59,227 nt of DNA from an uncultured Lachnospiraceae bacterium (GCA_949840465.1 CATKXE010000010.1:1-59227), one strand, 5' to 3'; shown: positions 1 to 8,439, counted from the stretch's first letter. Notes: a model not told the origin generated them from the letters alone. Translations and numbers: made by a program.

Positions 1-20
1 TTAGATTAAATGGGGGGAGA

Positions 21-542
21 ATGATAAATAAAGAGTATGGAAAAAGGAGCTTTTGCGGCATTATAACAGTTGAGATGTCATATCTGATTCCTATTGTACT
101 CATTGTTTTTTTATTAATAATTTATACGGTTTTTTACTACCATGATAAAAATATTTTAATTGGGGCTGCAAGTGAAACTGCTACAGTGGGGGCACAGATG
201 GAACGCAGGCCAGATAAAAAAGGTCAGGTAAGTCTGGAAGAATTTTATCAGGAGCGGATCAGAGGAAAATTAATATTTTTTTCAGGTGTGCAAATATCTG
301 TGAATACATCAAGAAAATGGGTAGAAATTGAGGCATATGCAAGCAGAAGAAAAATGCACATCCATATCCTTCAGAGAGCTGCAATTACAGAACCTGAAAA
401 GGCAATCAGGAGGAAATGGCTGATAGAAAATATTGTCCATACGGACGAAGCTGACAGTAATAATTGTTTAGATGATGCTGGCACTAATAATAGGAGCAAT
501 AGTGGAGATATAGAAGGTATAGAAGGGGCAGGCTTAGACTAA
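21..542 (+). CDS. TadE-like pilus assembly protein
   Basis: A 173-residue protein with a short basic N-terminus, one hydrophobic segment at about residues 17-41 and a hydrophilic remainder. The start of the segment carries the GIITVEMSYLIP pattern (Glu five residues or so into the hydrophobic stretch) that marks TadE/TadF pseudopilin-like proteins of Flp/Tad pili. By family knowledge such proteins sit in the membrane and assist Flp pilus assembly. The stop of an upstream reading frame (TTA GAT TAA) lies at the very edge of the window, so this is probably the end of a larger Tad operon that also contains the next two genes. The last 35 residues are Asn/Asp-rich and probably disordered. TadE versus TadF cannot be told apart here. 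Confidence 0.65.
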   Translation: MINKEYGKRSFCGIITVEMSYLIPIVLIVFLLIIYTVFYYHDKNILIGAASETATVGAQMERRPDKKGQVSLEEFYQERIRGKLIFFSGVQISVNTSRKWVEIEAYASRRKMHIHILQRAAITEPEKAIRRKWLIENIVHTDEADSNNCLDDAGTNNRSNSGDIEGIEGAGLD

Positions 543-562
543 CTTTTAGGAGGTGCTTTGGT

Positions 563-1585
563 ATGCCGCAAGCAGAATTTGAGACAAAATTAAACAGGGT
601 TTGCCTGCATATTTATAAGGAAAAACATTATGAAGAGGATTATCAGATGCCCATGCTGCGGCGGAATAAACTGGATGGGATTTTAGAGGTTGATGGATGT
701 GAGGTGGAAGGGAGGGCAAGATATACATACGAAATCAGCGGTATGGTTTCTATGAAATCTATGTACAGTAATACCTGTATAAAAAAGAAGGAAATCTATG
801 ATATTGTAACTCGTATTTTAGAGGTAACGGAGACTTTACAAAAGTATATGCTTAATCCAAATTGTCTGGTTCTAAAACCAGAATATATATTTAATAAGGA
901 AGGACAGTGGTCTTTCTGCTATTTTCCAGATATGGAAGAAGATTTATGCAGGCTATTCCATGAGCTGACGGAGTATTTTGTCAGAATGCTGGATTATGAA
1001 GATACAGAAGGAATCTTTTTAGCCTATGAATTGCATAAGGCCACATTACAGGAACATTATGATCTTGAGCTTATTATGAGGGAATATAAATTACATGAGA
1101 CAGAGCGAAAAAAGACTTTTAAAGAAAAACATAGGGCATCTGTACATCAAAATAAAGAAATCTACAAAAATTCAAAAAGTTCAAATGAAAATGCTGGTTC
1201 CTATGGAAATAATAAAAAGAATGTTCAGAATCAGACCATATATGGGCAGAATCAAAATAAAAAGGATTATCAGGAAACCAGTATATTATTGGATGAAATC
1301 CACCCATCCCGAAGGGAAAATAGCGGCTCCGAAAAAGAAGATTCTAATAAAGGAATTGGTAATATATTTTATTTAACAGATGAAGAGGAGAAATATGGGA
1401 AAGAACAGAGCAATAAGATACATGAGAAATATGAACCAGCGCAGAATACAGATACCATTCGAGAAAAGGGCGGCTGGTGGAAGTCATGGAGGAAAGCAGC
1501 GAATGGTATACGCAGGAAACGCTGGGGGAGTTGGGAGGACCTGATTTTAGAAACGGATGGACAGGATGAGGAAAACGGATTATAA
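563..1585 (+). CDS. DUF6382-type protein, FHA domain absent
   Basis: A 340-residue cytoplasmic protein, 20 bp downstream of the TadE-like gene and preceded by AGGAGG. The first ~180 residues resemble the DUF6382 module found beside Tad pilus genes in Clostridia (features seen: NYLLPMLRRN-like start, GMVSMKS, LKPEYIF, CYFPDMEE). In those relatives the module is usually followed by a C-terminal FHA phosphothreonine-binding domain. Here the C-terminal half is instead an Asn/Lys/Gln-rich, low-complexity stretch (about residues 185-300) ending in a basic Trp-rich tail, with no recognisable FHA motif. Function unknown; the context suggests a role in pilus assembly or its control. The DUF assignment is by memory of the family and is moderately certain. 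Confidence 0.55.
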   Translation: MPQAEFETKLNRVCLHIYKEKHYEEDYQMPMLRRNKLDGILEVDGCEVEGRARYTYEISGMVSMKSMYSNTCIKKKEIYDIVTRILEVTETLQKYMLNPNCLVLKPEYIFNKEGQWSFCYFPDMEEDLCRLFHELTEYFVRMLDYEDTEGIFLAYELHKATLQEHYDLELIMREYKLHETERKKTFKEKHRASVHQNKEIYKNSKSSNENAGSYGNNKKNVQNQTIYGQNQNKKDYQETSILLDEIHPSRRENSGSEKEDSNKGIGNIFYLTDEEEKYGKEQSNKIHEKYEPAQNTDTIREKGGWWKSWRKAANGIRRKRWGSWEDLILETDGQDEENGL

Positions 1586-1624
1586 TGATAGCTGATATAA
1601 GTAAAAGAAAAGGAGCGTTTACTT

Positions 1625-2233
1625 TTGAAGTTGGATGAAGAACAAAGGGCCGTTTGTACAATAGGATTGATAGCAGTTAATATAATCATATTTTCTATAT
1701 TTATGTTTTTAGGAAAATCGGATGATGTAATGTTCATGTTGGATTATGGGGCAATGTATGAACCCTATGTGATAGAAGGAAGGGAGTATTATCGTTTTGT
1801 GACCAGCATGTTTCTACATTTTGGAATAGAGCATCTTCTGAATAATATGATCATGCTAGGTGCCCTTGGATTTAATTTGGAGCCGGAAATTGGAAAAATC
1901 CGATTTCTCCTCATTTATTTGTTTAGTGGAATTTTTGGAAATATCTGTTCTCTGCTCTGGAATACTGCACGAGCTGAAACCGTAGTATCTGCAGGAGCTT
2001 CCGGTGCAGTGTTTGGTTTGATGGGAGCGCTTCTGGGCATTGTAGTCAGATATAAAGGCCGTATGATAGGCAAGCTAAATAAGAAAAAGATTCTTCTTCT
2101 TGCTGCTCTGAGTATATATATTGGACTGACGACAGCAGGTGTTGATAATGCAGCACATATTGGCGGATTGGCCAGTGGATTTATTCTTGGTATGATGTTA
2201 GGTGCGGCAAAGAATCAATCGAATCCTAAGTGA
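1625..2233 (+). CDS. Rhomboid family intramembrane serine protease
   Basis: A 202-residue polytopic membrane protein with about six hydrophobic segments. The catalytic Ser is visible in GASGAVFG (Ser126) and the catalytic His in AAHIGGLASG (His178), both in the expected last membrane helices, so the Ser-His dyad of rhomboid proteases is intact. The HFGIEHLLNNM block near residue 60 is another rhomboid signature. The start is a TTG preceded by AAAAGGAGCG. It follows the DUF6382 gene by 39 bp on the same strand and is probably cotranscribed. Family members cleave single-span membrane proteins; the substrate is unknown, but the TadE-like pseudopilin next door is an obvious candidate. It converges on the histidine kinase gene with only a 14-bp gap. 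Confidence 0.88.
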   Translation: MKLDEEQRAVCTIGLIAVNIIIFSIFMFLGKSDDVMFMLDYGAMYEPYVIEGREYYRFVTSMFLHFGIEHLLNNMIMLGALGFNLEPEIGKIRFLLIYLFSGIFGNICSLLWNTARAETVVSAGASGAVFGLMGALLGIVVRYKGRMIGKLNKKKILLLAALSIYIGLTTAGVDNAAHIGGLASGFILGMMLGAAKNQSNPK

Positions 2234-2247
2234 ATACTGTGGGGCAT

Positions 2248-2979
2248 CTATTGGGGGAGTGTTATTGTAAAAACAGCCCCCTGTCCATTTTTTGAAGATA
2301 CCGAAATAGAGCCTCCATGAGCTTCGATGATACGTTTTGAAAGGGAGAGACCGAGGCCAGTCCCTTCCTTTTTATACGTTTTAAAGGGCTCAAAAATAGA
2401 TTCCATATGTTCTTCAGGAATTCCGCAGCCACTGTCTTTTACCTGAATCGTCAATATATCTTTCTTATGTGCAGCGGTGAGAAGAATCGTTCCTTTTTGT
2501 TCAATAGCTTCCGCTGCATTGCGGAGAAGGTTCAAGACAACTTCTTCAAGTTTGATTTTGTCACCTGTAAATTTTCCAAGGTTAGCAGGAATAGAGGATG
2601 TAAATTCAATATCTGATTCCTTTTCATCCAGCGAAATGGCAAATGATATTGCAATATTTTTCAGCAGATGTTCAATGGAGAAAACAGAATAGCGCAGAGT
2701 GTTCCCATTGTTGAATGTAGAAAGCTCATCCAGAAGCTGCTGTATAAATGTAATGTCCTCCATTGTCTGTTTCCAATGTGAAAAATCTTTTGTCTCAGGG
2801 TGTTGATACTGTATCATCTGGAGAGCAGAAGATACCAGTGTCAGCGGATTGCGAATCTCATGTGCAATGGTCGATATCGTGGTATGATGATTTTCCAGCA
2901 GTTGATTAATAATCTGTCTGGCATCTTCATTTTCTTCCATGAGCCGATTCATTTTATTAATATCTATATTCTGCATCAT
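2248..2979 (-). CDS. Small soluble sensor histidine kinase
   Basis: A 243-residue histidine kinase with no membrane segment and almost no input domain: about 30 residues precede the phosphoacceptor His40 in STIAHEIRNPL. The ATPase part has the N box NLLRNAAEAI, the G1 box DSGCGIP, the F box FEPFKTYKKEG and the G2 box GTGLGLSLSKRI, so it should be active. It lies 17 bp downstream of csrA on the same strand and is very likely translated from the fliW-csrA mRNA. No response regulator is adjacent. Candidate partners would be a flagellar or sporulation regulator elsewhere (inference). The short N-terminus suggests it senses through a partner protein. Confidence 0.88.
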   Translation of the reverse strand: MMQNIDINKMNRLMEENEDARQIINQLLENHHTTISTIAHEIRNPLTLVSSALQMIQYQHPETKDFSHWKQTMEDITFIQQLLDELSTFNNGNTLRYSVFSIEHLLKNIAISFAISLDEKESDIEFTSSIPANLGKFTGDKIKLEEVVLNLLRNAAEAIEQKGTILLTAAHKKDILTIQVKDSGCGIPEEHMESIFEPFKTYKKEGTGLGLSLSKRIIEAHGGSISVSSKNGQGAVFTITLPQ

Positions 2980-2996
2980 AAGATTCGTCCTCCTGC

Positions 2997-3224
2997 CTAT
3001 TCCTGTTTTTGCTTTAATATCTTATCTATCACCTGCATGGAAACGGTCTTGGAAGCCTTTTGGTTTTCAGCCGCTACTTCTCTTAATTCCGTCCGTAGGA
3101 TAGGTATTTCCTTTGGGGCATCTATGGCCAGTTTTACCCAATCAGCTCCAGTGTCAACAATAGTCAATGTGATATTGTCATTGATAGAAAGGGATTGTCC
3201 TTTTCTTCGTTGTAGTATGAGCAT
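2997..3224 (-). CDS. csrA: Carbon storage regulator CsrA
   Basis: A 75-residue protein beginning MLILQRRKGQS, the N-terminal beta strand of CsrA, followed by the VKLAIDAPKEIPILRTE segment containing the conserved RNA-contacting region. Family members are homodimers that bind GGA-containing hairpins in mRNA leaders and block translation; in Firmicutes the main target is flagellin mRNA. The start codon lies one base after the fliW stop, with an AAGGAGGAA ribosome binding site inside the end of fliW, so the two are translationally coupled. The neighbour FliW is the protein antagonist of CsrA, so the pair forms the usual flagellin homeostasis switch. The flagellin gene itself is not in this window. 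Confidence 0.95.
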   Translation of the reverse strand: MLILQRRKGQSLSINDNITLTIVDTGADWVKLAIDAPKEIPILRTELREVAAENQKASKTVSMQVIDKILKQKQE

Positions 3225-3225
3225 A

Positions 3226-3669
3226 TTACCGTTCCTCCTTCATCATTTCGCCAAGTGCGTGCCGGAACGTATAATCTGTATGTTCCAGGATAATCTGTTT
3301 TGCCTGCCGGTTCAATGCGTTAACGATGAGAGGAGCTTTTAAGTTTACTGTGGATTCTGCCACGGAGTCACGAATAACACTGATTACATAGTAAGAAATA
3401 TCATCTGACGACTCAGCTTTGAGCTCGTCCATATCCTGTCTGGATAAAGTGGGAGCATAGTCAGGGAATATTCCAAAGGGGTTCATTAATATAAAAGAAA
3501 GCGTCTCATCTTCCAGGCTTTGTAGAGAAATCAGGGAATCATTATCTTCATGAAAAGGGATAGGAAGATATTCTGTATAGGATTCAAATCCAATTAATCC
3601 GTTTATAATATGAATTGGTTCATTTGCTTCATATGAAACATTTCCGAAATAGTTTGCGTTAATTTGCAA
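3226..3669 (-). CDS. fliW: Flagellar assembly factor FliW
   Basis: A 147-residue protein with the FliW hallmarks: HIINGLIGFESYTEY near residue 20, LINPFGIFPDY-like block (here ILMNPFGIFPDYAP) and NLKAPLIVNALNRQAKQIIL near the C-terminus. FliW binds either flagellin or CsrA; when flagellin is exported, freed FliW sequesters CsrA and allows flagellin translation. Start is TTG after a strong CAGGAGG. The gene begins a new transcription unit after the hairpin at 3771-3800 and overlaps closely with csrA. The order yviE-fliW-csrA matches Bacillus subtilis. Confidence 0.95.
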   Translation of the reverse strand: MQINANYFGNVSYEANEPIHIINGLIGFESYTEYLPIPFHEDNDSLISLQSLEDETLSFILMNPFGIFPDYAPTLSRQDMDELKAESSDDISYYVISVIRDSVAESTVNLKAPLIVNALNRQAKQIILEHTDYTFRHALGEMMKEER

Positions 3670-3770
3670 TTTATAATACCTCCTGATAGAAAAATCAGTA
3701 TAATAAGACCACAGCAGACTGTGGAAACAGCATAAGTATTTTTATAGCTTATACAGAAAAAATAAAGTGT

Positions 3771-3800
3771 AAAAAGTAAGGGCTTATATTAAGCCCTTAC
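3771..3800 (-). terminator. Rho-independent terminator after yviE-like gene
   Basis: Perfect 11-bp inverted repeat (GTAAGGGCTTA at 3776-3786 and its complement at 3790-3800) with a 3-base loop, followed on the minus strand by a run of T (3771-3775 complement). The stem contains the last codons and the stop of the yviE-like gene. It should end the flgM-yviE message and separate it from fliW-csrA. Confidence 0.85.
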
Positions 3801-4394
3801 ATCTAATGGTTCATAATCTGGATTTGCGCTCTTCGGTACATAAATAGGACCGCCTACGTATTCAATCACTACCTGAGGACGCTGTGTAATTGACATCTCA
3901 ATATCACCTGGGATGAATTCAAAATTGCCGTTAGCCACCTTCAAATCAAAATTCAGCTTATCCATCTCATAGTTGATTGTCAAATCTGGAGCTTCGTAAT
4001 CAATATCCACAGGTGCGGATGGAGTAAATCCAAGTTGGAATTCTCCAGTAGGCTGAGCCGTCCTCTGTTGGAGAATCTGTCCAATCACATCCTGCCCAAT
4101 ATCGGCTTTCAATAAAAGCTGGCCTTCCTGTGCTAACTGTGCAGTTGCGCTATAAGCGGCCTGCTGTCCTTCAGAAGCAGCCTGCTTTACACTGGTAGCT
4201 GTTGTAGGAACAACAGAATTTCGTGCATTAAATGAATCCAGTCTTAATTTGACAGGACGACTTTTAATTGACAGTCCGCCTTCATTTTTATGAATCTCCA
4301 ATTCTGCGCTGGAACGTGAATATTCTAAACGCGCATTGTTCACCTTTAATTCATACTGAATGGGAACAGTCGTAATCTGAATGAGTTGATCCAT
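3789..4394 (-). CDS. yviE: DUF6470 / YviE-like flagellar-locus protein
   Basis: A 201-residue protein with no signal peptide or membrane segment. Its position between flgL and fliW and its size match YviE of Bacillus subtilis, which belongs to DUF6470. It starts MDQLIQITTVPIQYELKV and contains beta-rich stretches (LEYSRSSAELEIHK, LDFNLKV-like repeats and EISITQRPQVVIEYVGGP near the C-terminus). The function is unknown in all relatives known to me; strict linkage to hook-junction genes suggests an accessory role in filament or hook assembly. Probably translated from the flgM-flgN-flgK-flgL message. The symbol is given by synteny, not by proven orthology. Confidence 0.8.
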   Translation of the reverse strand: MDQLIQITTVPIQYELKVNNARLEYSRSSAELEIHKNEGGLSIKSRPVKLRLDSFNARNSVVPTTATSVKQAASEGQQAAYSATAQLAQEGQLLLKADIGQDVIGQILQQRTAQPTGEFQLGFTPSAPVDIDYEAPDLTINYEMDKLNFDLKVANGNFEFIPGDIEMSITQRPQVVIEYVGGPIYVPKSANPDYEPLDVRA

Positions 4395-4425
4395 GAAATA
4401 TGCCTCCCTTCTCTCTTATTTTTTA

Positions 4426-5439
4426 TTAACGCATATAATCAATAAATGAAGGTGTCAAAATGTTATTTCCTACTTTCAATGAAGCATTATACACATACTG
4501 TGCCCAGGAAAAATCCATGATAGCTTCAGCCATGTCTACATTTACTACATTTTCGTAATCCTCGGCAATCTGGATTTTGTTATTTTCCAGTCTTTCTTCT
4601 GTAGTAGTCAGGAATTCTGTCTGAGTTCCAAGTACGGTAACTCCTGAGAGAAGATCATTACGACCATTTTCAAACTTCCCGACAAGTTCTTTATATCTTT
4701 CATAATCAAAGTCATCTTCTTCCAGTAAATCCGCAATTTGTCCGGCAAGGATAAGCATATTTTTCGGATCTCCATCATCATCTTTTCCATATCCGACCAA
4801 ATTGATACCTGGAAGAGAAGTATTAAAAGCGCTGGCCGCATCAATGTCATACGTTGATTCACCTTCTACCTCAAGACCAAATCCAAGATCAATATAATGG
4901 GAATCCTTGGATAATTCATCCAATTTAAACGCATTTCCATCTGTTACATCGACTCCACGGTATTTTAAAACCTGCTTTCCGCCTTCTGTCGTAAGAGTGA
5001 ATGGAGTTTCTTTTGCATCGCTGCCGCCAAATACATATTCATCTCCATAAGTTGCGTTCAAAGAAAGAAGCATACTTTGCTGAGCTCCACGCCAGGCATC
5101 TGCGTAAGTCTGGCGTGTTTCTTTTGATTGATTGGTTCCATTCATCCCCTCAATACCATACTGCTTTGCCAGAACAAGTGCAATGTTGCTGATCTGCATT
5201 GCAGAATCTTCCTGAGCATTCTGATGGGATTGGATATCCTTTACAGTATTCAGATAATCATTATTCTTTGAATATCTTCTCTCCAGAGTAGTAGCACGAA
5301 GCGCGCTGGATGGATCCTCTGAGGAAGCATTAAACTTCCGCCGTGTCATAACCCTGTTCCGCATCGTATCCAGATTTGACATGGAAGTGGAGAGATTTTT
5401 ATTATAATTCCGCAAAATGGCATTCGTTGTGATTCTCAT
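4426..5439 (-). CDS. flgL: Flagellar hook-associated protein 3
   Basis: A 337-residue flagellin-superfamily protein. The N-terminus (MRITTNAILRNYNKNLSTSM, then LDTMRNRVMTRRKFNASSEDP) and the C-terminal helix (IMDFSWAQYVYNASLKVGNNIL) are the paired coiled-coil D0/D1 segments of FlgL. HAP3 forms the junction between FlgK and the filament and is exported by the flagellar type III apparatus. The central ~180 residues form the variable exposed domain, with an acidic stretch around DDDGDPKN and EEDDFDYER. It lies 13 bp downstream of flgK and is cotranscribed. The start ATG follows a GGAGG motif. Confidence 0.93.
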   Translation of the reverse strand: MRITTNAILRNYNKNLSTSMSNLDTMRNRVMTRRKFNASSEDPSSALRATTLERRYSKNNDYLNTVKDIQSHQNAQEDSAMQISNIALVLAKQYGIEGMNGTNQSKETRQTYADAWRGAQQSMLLSLNATYGDEYVFGGSDAKETPFTLTTEGGKQVLKYRGVDVTDGNAFKLDELSKDSHYIDLGFGLEVEGESTYDIDAASAFNTSLPGINLVGYGKDDDGDPKNMLILAGQIADLLEEDDFDYERYKELVGKFENGRNDLLSGVTVLGTQTEFLTTTEERLENNKIQIAEDYENVVNVDMAEAIMDFSWAQYVYNASLKVGNNILTPSFIDYMR

Positions 5440-5452
5440 ACTGGACCTCCTA

Positions 5453-7417
5453 TTATCTTCCGACTACGCCGGTGCCATTGATCAGCTTATCAAGCATCTC
5501 ATCCAAAGTTGTCATCAGCCTTGCAGCAGCGCTGTAGGACTGATTGTAATGTAACAGGTTCATACCTTCTTCATCAAGCTGTACACCGGAAATACTGTCT
5601 CTGGAATTGGATGTCTGATTCAATACCGTAATTTGATTATCCAATGTTACTGTTAATGATGAAATATCTATCGCAAGAGTGGATTCAATGTTGGCAAAAC
5701 AGCTAAAAAAGCTTCCGTTATAAAAAGTAACATCACCTGTCACACCGTTATCGACATTGAAATCAAAATTCTTTGACAGCATATCAATCATATTCAGGAT
5801 ATTTTCATTTGCCGAAGAACCGATTTTATCATTTACCACATTGTTGGAATTTGTGATACCATATTCACCATTCATCCAGCCTACTGCGACTTTAATGTTG
5901 TCAGCGGTTAATCCCTTACCAGGAACAATTTCCTCAAACAGAGGATGATCGTCATATTCGTATTCATATACAGGTTCCATAGTAGCGGTTAGTTCAGTAT
6001 CAGGATCAGCAACAGTGATTTCGGTATAAACATCACCGGCTTTGGTATAATATTTACCTTTTATGTCCTGATATATGGTATCACCAGCCGTATTCGTAAA
6101 CTCTAAATATCCATCCTCATTCTGCGTCTGTCTCTCTTCAGTTACGGGAGTTAAATCAGTAGCAGGATTAGCGACAGCAATTTCGGTATAAACATCACCG
6201 GCTTTGGTATAATATTTACCGCCTTTTTCATATACCTTATTATTAGGATTAGCTGTCTCTGTAAACTCTAAATATCCATCCTTATTTTTTACCTGTTTTT
6301 TTACAGGAGTAATACCGTCGGCCTCCATTTTTACAACAGGTTTCCCATTCTCATCTACTTTTACAGATTTATTTGCCTCATTAAACGCATTTGCAAATGT
6401 TTCAACCAGTGAATCCAGTACCTTTTCGTAATAACCGATTCCCTTAAAATCAGTTGGAGGAAAATCAAAATCGCCTGATTTGTTCATGAAGTCAAGAGAT
6501 CCTTTTAAGGTTCCTCCGCCAATGGTATCTGTGACCTCTACAGTCTCTCCATCCGCATCGGTAAGAGTCAGGGTAACAGGACCCTTACCATCTGGTCCGC
6601 GGGAGATATCAGTTCTGAACTGCCCGCAGCGTCCATCAGATATCAGAGAATGCAGTTTGCCTTCTGTATCCTTAAAGTTGACATCCAGAACCTGTACGGT
6701 AACTCCTTCTCCTACATTCTGTGACCAGTACTTCACTTCAATCGGAAGATAACTTGCAAGTTCATCTAACAAGGTATTCCTCTGATCCATCAATTCAAGA
6801 GCTGGATTTCCGAGAACCTGGCTGTTTTTGATGGTGGTATTCAGATTGGCAATATTGCTTAACATCTCATTCAGATCTTTGACGTCCGTAGCTTCAAAGC
6901 TGTCCTGAGTATCCTTACGGATATCTGCGAGAGTCGTAGCCTTTTCACGGAAAAGATTGACAAGGATCTGCATCCTGGAACGCACTACTGTATCGTTTTC
7001 TTTTGTGTATCCATCGTCCTTGGAAAGCGTCTGCAGTGCATTGCTGAGCTGTAGGAATGCATCTCTTGCGCCGGATGTAGCGGTCTCATCGAAGGGAACC
7101 TTCAATTTTTCCAATCCTGCCGCATGTGCATCTGTGGTTCCAAGCTTATAAATCTGTGAGCGGTATTGGGCATCAAGAAACGGATCCCGAAGCTGGGAAA
7201 CCCCCGTCATCTCGACACCATAACCAACCCTTGTACGGTTGGACGAATTATAAAAACTTCCATTCCTTAAATTCAAACTGGCAATATCAAGACGCTGTCT
7301 TGTAAAGCCTTCAGTATTGGTATTGGCAATATTCTGACCGGTGACATCAATTGCACGCTGGCTGGCAGCCATGGCAAGCTGTGCGGTAGTAAAGCCGGCA
7401 AATGTAGATCGAATCAT
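5453..7417 (-). CDS. flgK: Flagellar hook-associated protein 1
   Basis: A 654-residue protein, longer than the roughly 500-550 common in the family. N-terminus has the rod/hook signature QRAIDVTGQNIANTNTEGFTRQR and the C-terminus the NYNQSYSAAARLMTTLDEMLD-like helix (here LLHYNQSYSAAARLMTTLDE), both needed for export and polymer contacts. FlgK is the first hook-filament junction protein. The extra length comes from an insert at about residues 349-486 holding two copies of a ~54-residue module with the shared core GKYYTKAGDVYTEI; the DNA has a 41-bp exact direct repeat (6018-6058 and 6180-6220). The module probably forms part of the exposed variable domain. Follows flgN by 43 bp. Confidence 0.93.
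   Translation of the reverse strand: MIRSTFAGFTTAQLAMAASQRAIDVTGQNIANTNTEGFTRQRLDIASLNLRNGSFYNSSNRTRVGYGVEMTGVSQLRDPFLDAQYRSQIYKLGTTDAHAAGLEKLKVPFDETATSGARDAFLQLSNALQTLSKDDGYTKENDTVVRSRMQILVNLFREKATTLADIRKDTQDSFEATDVKDLNEMLSNIANLNTTIKNSQVLGNPALELMDQRNTLLDELASYLPIEVKYWSQNVGEGVTVQVLDVNFKDTEGKLHSLISDGRCGQFRTDISRGPDGKGPVTLTLTDADGETVEVTDTIGGGTLKGSLDFMNKSGDFDFPPTDFKGIGYYEKVLDSLVETFANAFNEANKSVKVDENGKPVVKMEADGITPVKKQVKNKDGYLEFTETANPNNKVYEKGGKYYTKAGDVYTEIAVANPATDLTPVTEERQTQNEDGYLEFTNTAGDTIYQDIKGKYYTKAGDVYTEITVADPDTELTATMEPVYEYEYDDHPLFEEIVPGKGLTADNIKVAVGWMNGEYGITNSNNVVNDKIGSSANENILNMIDMLSKNFDFNVDNGVTGDVTFYNGSFFSCFANIESTLAIDISSLTVTLDNQITVLNQTSNSRDSISGVQLDEEGMNLLHYNQSYSAAARLMTTLDEMLDKLINGTGVVGR
6018..6220. 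repeat. Intragenic tandem duplication in flgK
   Basis: Two identical 41-bp copies (6018-6058 and 6180-6220) spaced by 162 bp, which is exactly 54 codons. The surrounding protein copies share NxDGYLEFT, KYYTKAGDVYTEI and VAxPxTxLT positions but have diverged between. The in-frame period fits duplication of a protein module rather than a DNA element. Confidence 0.9.
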
Positions 7418-7460
7418 ATTGGTCTATCCTCCTGATTTATATTAATGAAAGAAAATGTGT

Positions 7461-7931
7461 CTAAACGGAACGACTTGAAAAATGTTTCGAGCCCTGCTTT
7501 TCATTCTTCTGTCCTGTTGAGGAATAGGTAGATCTGCCGGATGGGTCATTCGTAAAATTGGCCTCAATCACATGCAGATTCACTTCAATAGCATCCTTCA
7601 CACTGCCGCTTAGGGACTGAACGGTGCGGAGCTGGTCATTCAATTTATTAAATAAAGGACGCAACTCCGCAGCATCTTCACTCGAAATTTTTTCTAAAAT
7701 CTGTTGGAAAGTGCAGCCCTCCAGACCAAGCTGCTTCTGCTCCGTTTCCCTTTTCAGCTCCAACCCTTTCAGACGCATAATCGCAGCCTGTTCTTTGTGC
7801 ATAAGATCCTCTACAATAGAGACACGGTTATGCAATGTGGCGTCGAGCTTCTCCTGTTCTATGGGAATTAACGTATCAAAGAACTCAATGAATTCATTCA
7901 TCAGGCTGGAAAAAGCTGAAAATTCACTCAT
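7461..7931 (-). CDS. flgN: Flagellar export chaperone FlgN
   Basis: A 156-residue, mainly helical protein between flgM and flgK, the standard position of FlgN. It has the N-terminal amphipathic helices (LMNEFIEFFDTLIPIEQEKLDAT) and a central LMHKEQAAIMRLKGLELKRE stretch of FlgN chaperones, which bind FlgK and FlgL before export. I chose ATG 7931 because AGGAGG stands 8 bases upstream; an in-frame TTG two codons earlier is too close to that site. The last ~30 residues are Ser/Gly/Lys-rich and probably disordered. Sequence conservation in this family is low, so the call leans on synteny. Confidence 0.85.
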   Translation of the reverse strand: MSEFSAFSSLMNEFIEFFDTLIPIEQEKLDATLHNRVSIVEDLMHKEQAAIMRLKGLELKRETEQKQLGLEGCTFQQILEKISSEDAAELRPLFNKLNDQLRTVQSLSGSVKDAIEVNLHVIEANFTNDPSGRSTYSSTGQKNEKQGSKHFSSRSV

Positions 7932-7943
7932 ACACAAATCCTC

Positions 7944-8246
7944 CTATAGCAAAAGAATCCTGGACGCAATCGCGTAAGCATCAACCTGATACGTATGTGC
8001 GGCAATCTGATCCTTCAGATTCTGGATCTTCTCCGCAGATGCGGTCTCATCCATCCCGGAGGATAACTGCCGGGAAACAGATTCTGCAAAAGTATGCTCT
8101 TCGATCTGTCTTGGATTAGACTTTATAATTAATGCATCAAAGCTGCTGTGTCCGTCCTTTGAAGCTGCAGAAGGAGCAGGATTTTCCTTTGTATGAACCC
8201 GTAAATCAGGATAACTTTTTAAGACATTATTTGTTGTAATCTTCAT
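7944..8246 (-). CDS. flgM: Anti-sigma-28 factor FlgM
   Basis: A 100-residue protein with the FlgM layout: disordered, polar N-terminal half and a C-terminal helical part (QIEEHTFAESVSRQL, then AEKIQNLKDQIAAHTYQVDAYAIASRIL) which is the sigma-binding region. In the cell it holds the flagellar sigma factor until the hook is complete, when it is exported. First gene of the flgM-flgN-flgK-flgL-yviE unit; the leader contains a possible sigma-D-type -10 element (see 8316-8342). Confidence 0.9.
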   Translation of the reverse strand: MKITTNNVLKSYPDLRVHTKENPAPSAASKDGHSSFDALIIKSNPRQIEEHTFAESVSRQLSSGMDETASAEKIQNLKDQIAAHTYQVDAYAIASRILLL

Positions 8247-8315
8247 ACTGTACTCCTTTTCAAAATGCTTGCAGTCTTTATTTAAAATATTAAAAGTCTA
8301 CTTGTTATATTTTGA

Positions 8316-8342
8316 ATATCGGCACAACTTGGAAAATCATAA
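8316..8342 (-). promoter_or_regulatory. Possible sigma-28/sigma-D promoter of flgM
   Basis: On the minus strand GCCGATAT (8323-8316) matches the flagellar sigma -10 element exactly, about 70 bases before the flgM start. The element 15 bases upstream is TTAT rather than the expected TAAA, so the -35 half is weak. FlgM genes are commonly under their own sigma factor. Confidence 0.4.
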
Positions 8343-8402
8343 GGAACTGATTTAAATATCCTGCTTAATATATTCAGGTCAATTTAAAATTTTTTTCATA
8401 AA

Positions 8403-8439
8403 AAAAACAGATGTACTCACAGGAGATACATCTGTTTTT
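8403..8439 (-). terminator. Terminator after cheB
   Basis: A 13-bp perfect inverted repeat (8403-8415 and 8427-8439, core ACAGATGTA) with an 11-base loop; on the minus strand it ends in a long T run. It lies 60-100 bases past the cheB stop and separates the chemotaxis and flgM units. Confidence 0.85.

Noticed and set aside
6018..6220. CRISPR-like spaced repeats
   Set aside because: Only two copies, 162 bp apart and in frame within flgK; this is a protein-module duplication.
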